From the NCBI GenBank assembly GCA_026129745.1, contig JAHCHL010000007.1, forward strand, positions 62,001-126,000: a stretch of DNA of 64,000 nt, in the 5' to 3' direction. The notes below the pieces were generated by a model that was given only the letters and a program-made list of their open reading frames with translations, ran no database searches and had not been told where the DNA came from. Positions 17,272 to 26,417 of the stretch are shown here, piece after piece (within the stretch, counting starts at the first letter, position 1; every line of letters begins with the position of its first letter). Origin of the DNA: Fimbriimonadales bacterium (GTDB lineage: Bacteria > Armatimonadota > Fimbriimonadia > Fimbriimonadales > ATM1). The position numbers and the translations under genes are program-made.

Positions 17272-18954
17272 TTAGAGTTTTCGGAACTGGACGCCAGGCG
17301 ACGGCGCTCTGAATTCGCCGATGGTTGCGCAAAGTTCTGGGGATGCGAGGACCGTGAGTCGGGATCTCGCTCTGGTCATGGCGACGAGCATCGCACCAGC
17401 GTTGTGCGCGACTGCATCGAGTCCGACGAGGATGACGACGCTCGCATCGAGGCCTTGAAATCTCCGGACGGTTTCTATCAGCACGTTGTCGCCGGCTTCC
17501 CTTGCGATTCGTGTTTGCAGATGGGGTTGAAGTTTTCGAATGAAGGCGTCGACTTGCTCGGAGCTCCAAGCACAGAGGACGGCGATTTCTCGCGGCGGAA
17601 CTTTGTCTTCGATGAGCCGTGTTATTTCATTTGCGACTTCTTGTGTGAGATTGTCTTGATCACATGCGATGAGTACGACTTGTTCGCCATCGACACCATT
17701 GTCCGGAAGTTGGTACCTGTCAGAAATTCGATTGGTCGCAGCGATTATCGGCGACGTGTTTCTGACATTGTCTGTGAGCATGAACCCAGACCAGTTTGGC
17801 GGAACAATGTTCCCGTTGCAATCTCCGAATACGGATGGGAATGCGTTCGTTCCGTCGTAGATTTCTTGATTCGGATCGTAGAAGACATTGAGGCGGGAGT
17901 CTCCGTTTTCGAGCATGGATTCGATTGCGAGCCACCAATCGGTTTGGAAGTTCTGCGCTTCATCGACGACGATCGCTTCGTACTTGACTTTGGGTTCTTG
18001 CGCGGCCTGCAGCTTTCCGCTCTCATCGAATGCGTTGGACCCGAACGCTTTATTGGCGAGTTGGTGAAACGTCATCACTTCGAGGTTCGAAATGTGCAAG
18101 GCGTTGGCTGCAAGCCTGTCCGCCAGAAGGCGATTGAAGCAAGTGAACAGCGTTTTGAACCCTTGCGACGCAAGCCACTTGGCTTGTTCGAACGCGATGA
18201 CAGTTTTGCCGGTTCCAGGGCCTCCAGCCAGCGCGAATCTCGGCGCGAAACGAAGTCCATTCAGGACGCGCACCTGGTCGGCGGTGAGTTCGAAGAGGGC
18301 GCTCTCTGCGTTCGTAACCCGGACGGTCGTTGGAGATCCGACTTTGGTCGGTGGCTCGAGAATCTGCTCGACCGCTCGCAAGAGGCTCTTTGGATACGTG
18401 ACTTTGTTTTTTTGTCCTCGATGAAACTCGAAGATCGCAGGAATCACGGTGTCGAGGCGATCGAGGTCGTCGAAGTAGATGATTTCCTTTGGGTCGATGT
18501 CTGGGAACTCGTCGCCTGCGCGATAGGCGTCCGGCAAGCAAACGGCAGTTCCGATTAGGACCCACGGCGGGTTACCCCACGCGTTCATCGCTCGCGGGAC
18601 CGCTTTGAGGAGGTGGAACTTAACCGTTTTGGCCTGCTCTTTAGGCGATTTGATCCTGTGTTTGTTGCCGAGCCGGTCGGTGGACGTGAAGAATCCTGTT
18701 TCGGGATCGTATTCGATCGCCCCGCCTTTGACTTCGAGGCAGAGGACGCCGTTGGCCTGGTCGACGATGACGAAGTCGGCTTCAGCCTCCCGCGGCTCTC
18801 CTTGGAAGTTGTGGTCGAGGAAGGGTTTGTTATAGAAGATGTGGACGCTATCCGGGAGCTGCGCATTCAGGGCCTCCCAGACGCGCCTTTCGGCCTCGAA
18901 TCGGGGCGACGATGCTCGTTCCTGTGGGAACAGCTTTGGGTGCATGGTAGCCAT
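17272..18954 (-). CDS. NERD-domain nuclease fused to a UvrD/DUF2075-like helicase
   Basis: The protein is 560 aa. The N-terminal NERD-like nuclease has the restriction-endonuclease-type acidic/Lys core (Glu58, Asp60, then Glu74-x-Lys76 in EVKGG). An SF1-type ATPase follows: Walker A AGGPGTGKT (243-251), DEAQ box (331-334), and C-terminal motifs ETVRRFQGLDA and VAMTRARSRL. Such proteins act on DNA, and related nuclease-helicases occur in phage defence. The gene is 24 bp upstream of the aldo/keto reductase. ATG 18954 is chosen for the GAGAGGA about 10 nt upstream; the extension to 19050 runs into the rplU promoter region. Confidence 0.85.
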   Translation of the reverse strand: MATMHPKLFPQERASSPRFEAERRVWEALNAQLPDSVHIFYNKPFLDHNFQGEPREAEADFVIVDQANGVLCLEVKGGAIEYDPETGFFTSTDRLGNKHRIKSPKEQAKTVKFHLLKAVPRAMNAWGNPPWVLIGTAVCLPDAYRAGDEFPDIDPKEIIYFDDLDRLDTVIPAIFEFHRGQKNKVTYPKSLLRAVEQILEPPTKVGSPTTVRVTNAESALFELTADQVRVLNGLRFAPRFALAGGPGTGKTVIAFEQAKWLASQGFKTLFTCFNRLLADRLAANALHISNLEVMTFHQLANKAFGSNAFDESGKLQAAQEPKVKYEAIVVDEAQNFQTDWWLAIESMLENGDSRLNVFYDPNQEIYDGTNAFPSVFGDCNGNIVPPNWSGFMLTDNVRNTSPIIAATNRISDRYQLPDNGVDGEQVVLIACDQDNLTQEVANEITRLIEDKVPPREIAVLCAWSSEQVDAFIRKLQPHLQTRIAREAGDNVLIETVRRFQGLDASVVILVGLDAVAHNAGAMLVAMTRARSRLTVLASPELCATIGEFRAPSPGVQFRKL

Positions 18955-19023
18955 TTCGGGTGGTTCCTCTCCGCCAGGTGGTATAGGATACTTGGTGGTG
19001 CTGTGTTTGCGCCATTGCAGGTG

Positions 19024-19053
19024 TTGACTTGGAGGGGCCAAATTGGCCATAAT
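19024..19053 (+). promoter_or_regulatory. Promoter of rplU-rpmA
   Basis: TTGACT (19024-19029) and CATAAT (19048-19053) are separated by 18 nt. The predicted start is near 19060, giving a short leader with AGAGGA before the rplU ATG. Confidence 0.7.
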
Positions 19054-19082
19054 CGCGCTCTCCCCAAAAGAGGATAACGACC

Positions 19083-19400
19083 ATGTATGCAGTTATGAAG
19101 GCAGGCGGGCAGCAGCTTCGCGTCCGGCAAAACGAGACGGTGACCATCAACCGGGTCGCCGGCGATGTCGGCTCTAAGGTCACGTTCGATCAGGTGCTGA
19201 TGGTCGGCGAGGGCGAGAGTGCGCAGATCGGTTCGCCGTTGGTAGCGGGCGCAAAGGTCGAGGCGGAGATCGTCGCTCACAAGCGTGGCCCGAAGATCAA
19301 CGCATTCAACTACAAGGCCAAGAAGAACGTTCGGAAGCGATGGGGACATCGCCAGGAGCTGACCGAACTCAAGATCACGAAGATTTCAGCAGGAAAGTAG
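19083..19400 (+). CDS. rplU: 50S ribosomal protein L21
   Basis: The 105-aa protein matches L21 over its length, from the typical N-terminus [14 protein letters not shown] to the 23S rRNA-binding [14 protein letters not shown] segment near the end. It is the first gene of the usual rplU-rpmA pair, 4 nt before rpmA. AGAGGA is correctly spaced upstream. Confidence 0.97.
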   Translation: MYAVMKAGGQQLRVRQNETVTINRVAGDVGSKVTFDQVLMVGEGESAQIGSPLVAGAKVEAEIVAHKRGPKINAFNYKAKKNVRKRWGHRQELTELKITKISAGK

Positions 19401-19404
19401 AGCG

Positions 19405-19662
19405 ATGGCACACAAGAAAGGCGTAGGATCATCTCGGAACGGCCGGGAAAGTCAGTCAAAAAGACTCGGCGTTAAGAAGTACGCGGGCGAAGTTGTTCGC
19501 GCTGGCGCGATTATCGTTCGTCAGCGAGGGACGAAGTTTCATCCTGGCGTGAATGTCGGCATCGGCAACGATCACACGCTGTTTGCTCTGACGGATGGAT
19601 ATGTCAAGTTCGAGGGGCCCGAGAAACGCCGCCGCGTCGCGGTCTATGCCACCCGCGACTGA
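19405..19662 (+). CDS. rpmA: 50S ribosomal protein L27
   Basis: The 85-aa protein has the L27 N-terminus [16 protein letters not shown] and the conserved core [16 protein letters not shown]. Its N-terminal tail reaches the peptidyl-transferase centre. There is no N-terminal cleavage extension of the Firmicutes type. obgE, often next in this operon, is absent; a terminator follows instead. Confidence 0.97.
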   Translation: MAHKKGVGSSRNGRESQSKRLGVKKYAGEVVRAGAIIVRQRGTKFHPGVNVGIGNDHTLFALTDGYVKFEGPEKRRRVAVYATRD

Positions 19663-19669
19663 GTTTCTC

Positions 19670-20836
19670 ATGATTAGATTTGAGAAGTCCGTGCCGAAAG
19701 GTGCGGGCTTTTTGCTTTATTGTCGGTACACTCCCTGTGCATTGGCTTTGGTCTTCTTGATGAGCTGCAACGATGCTGTATCGGATGTGGCTATCGATCC
19801 TAACGAGCGGCTTTCGACATTGCTCGAGTCCAAGCGAAAGGAGTTCGATGTTCCTGCGCTTGGGGCGGTCATCGTAGCGAATGGAAAGATCGTGGCTAAC
19901 GCTGCTGTTGGGACACGCAAATTCGGGGAGAACATTCCGGTTACTGCGAGTGATAAGTTTCACATCGGTTCAAACACGAAGGCAATGACTGCCGCCTTGT
20001 GCGCGATTCTTGTCAAAGAGGGAAAGCTTGCTTGGAATGAGAAAGCGAGTGATCTTTTGGATGAATTGAAGTTTCCGGATGAACTTAAGAATGCTACGCT
20101 GTCGCATTTGTTGACGCATCGCTCTGGTCTGGTTGCCAATGTCGCTGCGCCGAGGCGGGGCGAGGACGAATCGATGCAAGCATGGAGAATACGTTACTTG
20201 AAAGTTGCACTCGATGCGAAGCCAGTTGGGTCGGTTGGAGAGAAGTTCGAATACAGCAATGCTGGATACGTTATGGCTGGCGCAATGATTGAGAAAGCAA
20301 CTGGTAAAGATTGGGAGACTGTCATACGCGAAAAGCTGTTCGAGCCGCTTGGCATCAAGTCGGCTGGATTTGGGGCGGCCGGTTCAATGGACGCGAATGA
20401 CCAGCCGTGGCCGCATTCGATTCGCAATGGAAAGCCGGTACCGGGTCCTTACATCGACAATCCCGGAGTGCTCGGTCCGGCTGGAACGGTTCATATGTCT
20501 GCAGAGGATTATGGGAAGTGGATGCTGTTCATGTTGAAGCGCGGACCAAACCTGTTAACCGGCGACGAGATCGACGCTTTGCTCACACCTTCAATGGGTG
20601 GCGATTACGCACACGGTTGGATTCGCGCGAATCGAAGCTGGGGTGGCGGCGATGTTTTCAATCATGCGGGAAGCAACACGTTGAACTTTTTTGTCACTTG
20701 GTTGGCTCCGGCCAAGGACTTCGCAGTGGCGATTTTCACGAATGTTGGTGGAGAAGTTGGTCCGCGTGTCACCGATGCTGTGGCCGGCGAGATTGTCACG
20801 AGGATCGACGAATGGAAGATTCAACCTCGAGACTGA
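19670..20836 (+). CDS. Class C beta-lactamase-fold serine hydrolase, probable lipoprotein
   Basis: The protein has up to 388 aa. The catalytic SxxK is in FHIGSNTKAM and the second motif is YSN in FEYSNAGYVMAG. This is the fold of class C beta-lactamases, DD-peptidases and EstB-type esterases; the true substrate is not predictable. The N-terminus has a hydrophobic stretch ending LVFLMSCN, a lipobox-like end. The start is uncertain: ATG 19670 lacks a ribosome site and would place the rpmA terminator inside the gene, and TTG 19712 would give MLYCRYTP before the hydrophobic stretch. The 3' end overlaps the convergent ribE by 16 bp. Confidence 0.8.
   Translation: MIRFEKSVPKGAGFLLYCRYTPCALALVFLMSCNDAVSDVAIDPNERLSTLLESKRKEFDVPALGAVIVANGKIVANAAVGTRKFGENIPVTASDKFHIGSNTKAMTAALCAILVKEGKLAWNEKASDLLDELKFPDELKNATLSHLLTHRSGLVANVAAPRRGEDESMQAWRIRYLKVALDAKPVGSVGEKFEYSNAGYVMAGAMIEKATGKDWETVIREKLFEPLGIKSAGFGAAGSMDANDQPWPHSIRNGKPVPGPYIDNPGVLGPAGTVHMSAEDYGKWMLFMLKRGPNLLTGDEIDALLTPSMGGDYAHGWIRANRSWGGGDVFNHAGSNTLNFFVTWLAPAKDFAVAIFTNVGGEVGPRVTDAVAGEIVTRIDEWKIQPRD
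19685..19713 (+). terminator. Terminator of rplU-rpmA
   Basis: An 11-bp stem (19685-19695 with 19700-19710, three G-T pairs) has a GAAA tetraloop and runs into T residues. It lies inside the 5' end of the next open frame, which complicates that gene's start. Confidence 0.7.
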
Positions 20837-21384
20837 AGCAATCTTTCTAAGTAACGCGCGAGCACGTCGTATTCGATGTTCACTTGTGTTCCCGGTTGCA
20901 TCGCGTTGAAGCAGGTCTCGCTAAGCGTGTGCGGAATCAACCAAACTGAGAACTCGTTTGCGCTGGGTTCGACGACAGTAAGGCTGACGCCGTCGACGGC
21001 GATCGATCCTTTGTCGACAAGATACTTTGCGCCACTGTCAGGCACTTGAAATCGAAACTCTTCGCCCGATTGACCTCGTTTTCTCCAAAGCAGTGTGCCG
21101 ACGGCATCAACATGACCGAGCACGAAGTGGCCGCCCATCGGCTTACCCGCTTTGAGCGCGGCTTCGAGATTGACTTCAGTTCCGTCAGGAAGATCTCCGA
21201 GCGTGGTTCTGCGAAGCGTTTCATCGCTGACGTCGAATGAAAGTTTGTCTCCGCCCAAATGCGTCAGGCAGCAGCCATTTACTGCGATGCTGTCACCGGG
21301 CGCGGCATCGAGATTCGCTTCGACGATCACTCTGCCGTTGGATTTTCGAAGCGTCCCTTTGGCTTCAATGATTCCAGTGAACAT
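20821..21384 (-). CDS. ribE: Riboflavin synthase alpha chain
   Basis: The 187-aa protein has two lumazine-binding repeats, beginning MFTGIIEAKG and GHFVLGHVDAVG. It dismutates two 6,7-dimethyl-8-ribityllumazine molecules into riboflavin. The start is ATG 21384, sharing one base with the ribD stop (TGATG); the family almost always begins MFTGI. It is the last gene of the eight-gene minus-strand unit. Confidence 0.95.
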   Translation of the reverse strand: MFTGIIEAKGTLRKSNGRVIVEANLDAAPGDSIAVNGCCLTHLGGDKLSFDVSDETLRRTTLGDLPDGTEVNLEAALKAGKPMGGHFVLGHVDAVGTLLWRKRGQSGEEFRFQVPDSGAKYLVDKGSIAVDGVSLTVVEPSANEFSVWLIPHTLSETCFNAMQPGTQVNIEYDVLARYLERLLQSRG

Positions 21385-22439
21385 CAGCGACACACCCTTG
21401 CCGAGATTTTGAAGTCTTCTCCGAGCGGTTCAATTTTCATGTGATGCAGCTGCCATGCGTCTACGAGAGCATCAACGCCTTTGCCCTCAAGCCAGGACTT
21501 CCCTGCTCCCAGCAACTTCGGTGCGACATGAAGTTCGATTTCATCGACGAGATTGTGCCGAAAAAACGGTTCGAGTGTCTGTCCACCGCCTTCGACAAGA
21601 ACTCCGATCATGCCGCGTTCTGCGAGTTCGGCCAGCAAATCACCGAGTGCCAATTCGCCGTCGATCAACTGCGGAGAAAGCTTGGTCGCATTCCGTGTTT
21701 CGTCAGCGTGGCTAACCCAGAGCGTTCGCTCTGGATTCTCATTGAAGACTTTTGCGGTTGACGGTGTGATTCCGTCGGGATCGAGGATGACTCGCAGTGG
21801 CTGGTTGTTCACATCGATGTCACGAATAGTCAGCGACGGATCATCCTGCACAATCGTGTTCGCACCAACGAGAACGCATCCCATCTCTGCGCGCAGTTGG
21901 TGTGCCCGCTTGCGAGCCACTTTTCCGGTGATCCACCGGCTTTCTCCGCTTCTTGTTGCGATTCTTCCATCGAGTGTAATAGCAGCTTTCGCAAGCACAT
22001 ACGGCCTTTTAAGTTCATAATGCATGAGGAAAACTTTATTTACCTCTGCCGCTTCATCGTGACATAGACCGCCTTCTACGACAATTCCTTGAGCGCGCAA
22101 GCGATTCGCCCCACCTGCGGCATTTGGGTTCGGGTCGTCGACGGCATAAACAACCCGTTCAATGCCTGCTGAGATGATCGCATCGGTGCATGGCGGAGTC
22201 CTGCCATGGTGATCGCATGGCTCAAGCGTTACGAACATCCAAGCGTTGCGCGCTTTGTCGCCAGCTTCTTTGAGCGCAGCCATTTCAGCGTGATCGCCAC
22301 CTGCGAATGCATGAAAGCCTCGGCCAACAATTTGACTATTTTTTACGATAACGCAGCCAACGCGCGGATTCGGCGCAGGGTAACCGTTCTTTGACAATTC
22401 GATCGCTTCGCGCATATAGGCGAAGTTCGAATCAATCAT
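21384..22439 (-). CDS. ribD: Bifunctional riboflavin biosynthesis deaminase/reductase
   Basis: The 351-aa protein has an N-terminal cytidine-deaminase-like domain with zinc site HAE (GDHAEMAAL) and PCxxxGxTPPC (EPCDHHGRTPPC), then a C-terminal pyrimidine reductase domain (AITLDGRIAT, VLVEGGGQTL). It carries out the second and third steps of riboflavin synthesis from GTP. The length is normal. It overlaps the upstream membrane-protein gene by 8 nt. Confidence 0.96.
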   Translation of the reverse strand: MIDSNFAYMREAIELSKNGYPAPNPRVGCVIVKNSQIVGRGFHAFAGGDHAEMAALKEAGDKARNAWMFVTLEPCDHHGRTPPCTDAIISAGIERVVYAVDDPNPNAAGGANRLRAQGIVVEGGLCHDEAAEVNKVFLMHYELKRPYVLAKAAITLDGRIATRSGESRWITGKVARKRAHQLRAEMGCVLVGANTIVQDDPSLTIRDIDVNNQPLRVILDPDGITPSTAKVFNENPERTLWVSHADETRNATKLSPQLIDGELALGDLLAELAERGMIGVLVEGGGQTLEPFFRHNLVDEIELHVAPKLLGAGKSWLEGKGVDALVDAWQLHHMKIEPLGEDFKISARVCR

Positions 22440-22740
22440 CGCCTTGCTTTTCCTTCGTTTTGGGTTGCGGAATAGAAGTTAGCAAGTCAGCTAAATTCTG
22501 GAGCGATTGCTCTTCAAACTCTTTGCGCAGTCTCCGAACCATCAGGATCGCGCTGGTGGCCGCGACGAACCAGACGATGGCGACGCTCGATACATAGAGT
22601 GCCAGTCTCGTCGCGTACAGTTTCTTGGCTTGATCGGTTGCATCTGCCGCCGGACCAAACCCAACGATCCATGGATAACTGAGCAGCAATCCAACTCCGA
22701 GGAAAACGAACAAAGTCGTTATGATGCGGAGGACTCGCAC
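22432..22740 (-). CDS. Small two-helix membrane protein
   Basis: The 102-aa protein has hydrophobic segments at residues 6-28 (ITTLFVFLGVGLLLSYPWIVG) shortened here by the loop FGPAADATD, and at about 46-68 (LALYVSSVAIVWFVAATSA). A charged cytosolic-type tail follows (VRRLRKEFEEQ). I recognise no family. It overlaps rpe by 22 nt and ribD by 8 nt, so it is part of the coupled operon. Confidence 0.75.
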   Translation of the reverse strand: MRVLRIITTLFVFLGVGLLLSYPWIVGFGPAADATDQAKKLYATRLALYVSSVAIVWFVAATSAILMVRRLRKEFEEQSLQNLADLLTSIPQPKTKEKQGDD

Positions 22741-23375
22741 AAGATCCTCCTAAGTACCGAAAGGCGTTCAATGGGGTCTCCAGAAAACGTATAGGAGCCA
22801 GCCACCAACACATTCGCTCCCACGGCAACAACACGGGGCGCAGTCGACAAGTCGATTCCACCATCGACTTGGATGAAATGATTGGGTGCGATGGTACGCG
22901 CTTCGGAGACTTTGCGCAACGTTTCTTCGATGAATGGTTGCCCGCCCCAGCCAGGATTTACGGTCATGACGAGAATGAGGTCAACCAGCTCCAATACTTC
23001 CCTCACGGCGATAACGGGTGTAGCAGGATTGATTGCGACACCGGCTTTCAGTCCCGATTCTCGAATCAGCTGCAGCACACGATGGAGATGCGGGCACGCT
23101 TCGACGTGAACGGTTATGCGATCGGCGCCTGCGCTTCGAAACATCTCGATCTGAGTTTCCGGATGCTCAATCATGAGATGGCAATCGAGAGGTTTGTTCG
23201 TCAATGGGCGAATCGCAGCGACCATTTGCGCACCAAAGGTGATCGGCGGAACAAAAGATCCGTCCATGACATCGACATGAATCCAATCGGCCTCGGACTG
23301 CTCAAGCGAAGTTATGGCGTCGGCAATGTTGCTGAAGTCTGCGCTTAGAATCGACGGTGCGAGCTTGACGTTCAA
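22719..23375 (-). CDS. rpe: Ribulose-phosphate 3-epimerase
   Basis: The 218-aa TIM-barrel enzyme interconverts ribulose-5-phosphate and xylulose-5-phosphate. Signatures are LAPSILSADF, HVDVMDGSFVPP with the metal-binding His/Asp, HLMIEHP, VMTVNPGWGGQ and QVDGGI. The start overlaps the stop of the kinase-like gene by 4 nt. Rpe next to a PASTA kinase is a known arrangement in several phyla. Confidence 0.95.
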   Translation of the reverse strand: MNVKLAPSILSADFSNIADAITSLEQSEADWIHVDVMDGSFVPPITFGAQMVAAIRPLTNKPLDCHLMIEHPETQIEMFRSAGADRITVHVEACPHLHRVLQLIRESGLKAGVAINPATPVIAVREVLELVDLILVMTVNPGWGGQPFIEETLRKVSEARTIAPNHFIQVDGGIDLSTAPRVVAVGANVLVAGSYTFSGDPIERLSVLRRILCESSAS

Positions 23376-25183
23376 TCTTGCGTACCTCGCCTGTTTGGAT
23401 ATGTCATTTCGAGGTTGTTATTGTAGTAGACCCGGAAGGTCGCTGTTTTGCCAAGGCCTTCGATGAGCGGCAAATCGACCACATCGCCATTCGAATGCTC
23501 GCTTTCATACACTATTTGCGGTTCGTTCCTTGCGTCGGTCATTTCTACTCTCACCATGACGGTGTCCGTCGATCGCACGGTGAATTGAAGCGACCAAGTG
23601 TTTCGTATGAGATCATCCGCGCTTGCAACTGGCCTGTCGGGTTGAACGTTGCCGGTACTGATCGTGATCGTTATCTGCGATCCTCGGTCGACTTTTTCCC
23701 AAGGCCCAGGATCCGTTTTGATTATTAAACCTTCACTAATTCCACGCGCCGCTTCACGACGAATCGTGGGATCCATCTGCAGGCCAACCGCATCGAATCT
23801 GACGCGCGCTTCAGCGAGCGGCAAACCACGAACATCCGGAACCTCTACAAGTCGTGTACCTGCGCTTAGCTTTACTTGAATCGTCGCGCCTTCTTTGATT
23901 GGAGTTCCTGCAGCAGGATCCATAAAGAAAACCGTTTTGGGTTGTGGATATCTTTCGTTATATTCTTCGCCTGCAATAACGAGTTCGAGCCCAAGTCCCG
24001 ATGCCAATCTGCGCGCTTCGGTCATGGACATTCCAATCAAGTTTGGTGCGTCGATCGATTTCTTTTGCGTAAAGCTGAAGAAGACATACCAAATGACGAA
24101 CAGCGCGATCATTCCTGCGCCAGCCCAAACAAGTCCACGAAGCCACCACGGCACGTCGTCGGGTGGGGGTTCTGCCGCGAGCGGAATGCGACGCGGTCCG
24201 GCCGTTTGTGCCGTTGCCGCCGCTGCGCGCTTGCCGAATGTATCTGCGTGCACGGCTCCGCCCATTTTCTGCGCTTTCTTTTCAGCGTGCGTTTTCGCTG
24301 GGCGGACTTGCGGCGGACCGACGGCCGCTCCTTCCAATGGAAAGTCGAGTCTCTTCCCAAATCTGAGCGCATCGAGAAGCTTTCTGAGATCGCTCAGCAT
24401 CGCGCTTGCCGATGAGTATCTTTCGGCGGGGTCTTTTGCCAGAGCTTTTTGAACGATTTCGTCGAGAACGTGCGGCACCGCAGGATTCATCGCTCTCGCC
24501 GACGGCACGGGTTGTGTCGCATGTTTGGCAATGACTGATGCCGGAGTCAGTCCTGAAAATGGCATGAGGCCAGTCAGTAGCTCGAACAGGATCACACCCA
24601 TTGCGTACACGTCGCTCGACAATGACGGCATGTCACCGTTGATTACTTCGGGCGACAAATAGGGCGCCATACGCCCCAACACGAGCGCGCCTGCGTTTTC
24701 GCTTGCGCCATAGCACTCCCACAGCCCGAAGTCCATGACAGCGATTCGGCCTTCGAGCGTCGCGATCACGTGGTCCGAGCAGAGATCGCCATGCGGAATG
24801 CCCGCAGTCGCTGCGTGCTCCAACGCTTCGCAGATTCCAATCGCAATTTCGACAGCGACAGATGGAGAAAATGGAGCGAGCCGCCGAATGCGCTCTGACA
24901 AAGTCGATCCTCGCACCAACTCGCAGACAACAAACGGCCGTCCTTCGTGCTCGTCGATTTCGTAAACACGAACGATGTTCGGATGGTCGAGGGTTTTGGC
25001 GCGCTCGACGACTTTGCCGAGCGTCTGAACAAAGTCTGGTTCATTTGCGAAAGGCAACCGCACCATGCGCAGGCAGACGTCTGTATTTCGAACTCTGTCG
25101 CGGGCGACGTAGCTATCGAAGACCGCCGTTGAAGGCAGTTCTTCAATTACTTCGTATCGAATGCGGATGAGGTCGCCGATCAA
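23372..25183 (-). CDS. PASTA-domain Ser/Thr kinase-like protein with degenerate kinase core
   Basis: The 603-aa protein has a cytosolic kinase-like domain (about 10-275), a low-complexity linker, one transmembrane helix (LVWAGAGMIALFVIWYVFF) and two extracellular PASTA domains (about 380-520). It looks like a PknB-type cell-wall sensor, but key residues differ. The glycine-rich loop reads LPSTAVFDSY, the beta-3 lysine is Arg39 (VCLRMV), HRDLKPEN reads HGDLCSDH with His138 where Asn is expected, while Asp133 and DFG (151-153) remain. It may be a pseudokinase. It overlaps rpe and a small membrane gene by 4 nt each. Confidence 0.88.
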   Translation of the reverse strand: MIGDLIRIRYEVIEELPSTAVFDSYVARDRVRNTDVCLRMVRLPFANEPDFVQTLGKVVERAKTLDHPNIVRVYEIDEHEGRPFVVCELVRGSTLSERIRRLAPFSPSVAVEIAIGICEALEHAATAGIPHGDLCSDHVIATLEGRIAVMDFGLWECYGASENAGALVLGRMAPYLSPEVINGDMPSLSSDVYAMGVILFELLTGLMPFSGLTPASVIAKHATQPVPSARAMNPAVPHVLDEIVQKALAKDPAERYSSASAMLSDLRKLLDALRFGKRLDFPLEGAAVGPPQVRPAKTHAEKKAQKMGGAVHADTFGKRAAAATAQTAGPRRIPLAAEPPPDDVPWWLRGLVWAGAGMIALFVIWYVFFSFTQKKSIDAPNLIGMSMTEARRLASGLGLELVIAGEEYNERYPQPKTVFFMDPAAGTPIKEGATIQVKLSAGTRLVEVPDVRGLPLAEARVRFDAVGLQMDPTIRREAARGISEGLIIKTDPGPWEKVDRGSQITITISTGNVQPDRPVASADDLIRNTWSLQFTVRSTDTVMVRVEMTDARNEPQIVYESEHSNGDVVDLPLIEGLGKTATFRVYYNNNLEMTYPNRRGTQD

Positions 25184-25392
25184 TCCGATTCCTCCGAAGT
25201 GTCCCTTTTAACCGAAAGCATGACCGCGACAATGAGCAAAACCCATGCGATCACGATGTTCAAGGGCTGCATCCAATGGTCGTATGTGTCGAGCGATCCC
25301 TGAACGTAGTGAACTTGCTGCATGAGGTTCGCTCCAAACAAGTACACGAGCGCGAAGATTGCGGCAGCTATCCGAATCGACGACACACTCAC
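25180..25392 (-). CDS. Small two-helix membrane protein
   Basis: The 70-aa protein has hydrophobic stretches at residues 6-24 and 45-61 with an extracytoplasmic loop between (QQVHYVQGSLDTYDHWMQ). It overlaps aroB and the kinase-like gene by 4 nt each (ATGA type), which supports its being a real gene. No family is recognised; the position suggests a partner of the kinase-like sensor. Confidence 0.72.
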   Translation of the reverse strand: MSVSSIRIAAAIFALVYLFGANLMQQVHYVQGSLDTYDHWMQPLNIVIAWVLLIVAVMLSVKRDTSEESD

Positions 25393-26417
25393 GCGGATTC
25401 TAAGACCTCTTGCACAATCGATTCATCGATGTCTTTGACAAGGCGACACTCGCCGACTCGTTCGAGCAGCGACATGGCCAAGCGTCCGTTTGAAGCCTTT
25501 TTATCATTCTTCATCGCATCGACGAGGATCTTGGCAGATAGGATTTTCGGCAGCTCCATTGGCAGCCGACACACCTCTGCCATTCGTTTCAGCGAGTCAG
25601 GCAGTTCGGGGTCCGAGATGCCAAGCCGCGTGCCGATCTTCGCTTCGACAATCATACCAATCATGACGGCCTCTCCGTGGAGGATGCCTTGATAGTGCAT
25701 CGCGGACTCAATAGCGTGGGCTACTGTGTGCCCAAAATTAAGTACGGCTCTCTGGCCGGTTCGTTCTCGCGGGTCGGCCCGGACTACCTTCGCCTTGAGC
25801 TCGATGCAAGTTTTGACGATTGGCTCATAAGGAGGAGGGTTTGCTTTGAGCTGCTCGAGCAATTGTGGCTGGAAGATGTACCCGTACTTGATCGCCTCCG
25901 CGAGTCCGTTTCTCAGTTCACGGCCCGGAAGGGTTTCGAGGTGCTTTGGATTGCACCAGACTGCGCGCGGCATGTGAAAAGAGCCGACCAGGTTTTTTCC
26001 AGACGGCAAGTCGATCCCTGTCTTGCCTCCGTGCGCGGCGTCGAGTTGCGCCATAAGGGACGTTGCGATTGCAATCCATTCGATTCCGCGCATGTATGTC
26101 GCTGCTGCGAATCCTGCCAAGTCCGTAACGACTCCACCGCCGATTGCGAGGACGCACGAATCACGGTCGGCTCCGGATTCAGCAAGCCAGTTTTGAATGT
26201 TGGACCACTCTTCAATCGACTTCGAAGCTTCGCCCGGCTTAATGGTTCGCTTGGGTCCAAGCGAGAAACTCGAAGCAATGTGTTTGTCTACATTCTCATC
26301 AGTAATGACAAAGATCTTTCCAACGTCGATACTCCTGCAAAACCGCTCAACATCGCTTTCACTAAACTCACCAACGAAAGCCACGCTGCTGTCTGCAAAC
26401 ACAATCTCGTTTACCAA
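25389..26417 (-). CDS. aroB: 3-dehydroquinate synthase
   Basis: The 342-aa protein catalyses the second step of the shikimate pathway with NAD and zinc. Diagnostic segments are AIGGGVVTDLAGFAAATYMRG, ATSLMAQLDAAHGGKTGID, GLAEAIKYG and the zinc-site FGHTVAHAIE and HGEAVMIGM. The length is normal. It overlaps aroK by 7 nt. Confidence 0.96.
   Translation of the reverse strand: MVNEIVFADSSVAFVGEFSESDVERFCRSIDVGKIFVITDENVDKHIASSFSLGPKRTIKPGEASKSIEEWSNIQNWLAESGADRDSCVLAIGGGVVTDLAGFAAATYMRGIEWIAIATSLMAQLDAAHGGKTGIDLPSGKNLVGSFHMPRAVWCNPKHLETLPGRELRNGLAEAIKYGYIFQPQLLEQLKANPPPYEPIVKTCIELKAKVVRADPRERTGQRAVLNFGHTVAHAIESAMHYQGILHGEAVMIGMIVEAKIGTRLGISDPELPDSLKRMAEVCRLPMELPKILSAKILVDAMKNDKKASNGRLAMSLLERVGECRLVKDIDESIVQEVLESA

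Noticed and set aside
21385-21393. GTG start of ribE three codons upstream
   Set aside because: The family begins MFTGI, and the TGATG overlap with ribD marks ATG 21384 as the likely start.
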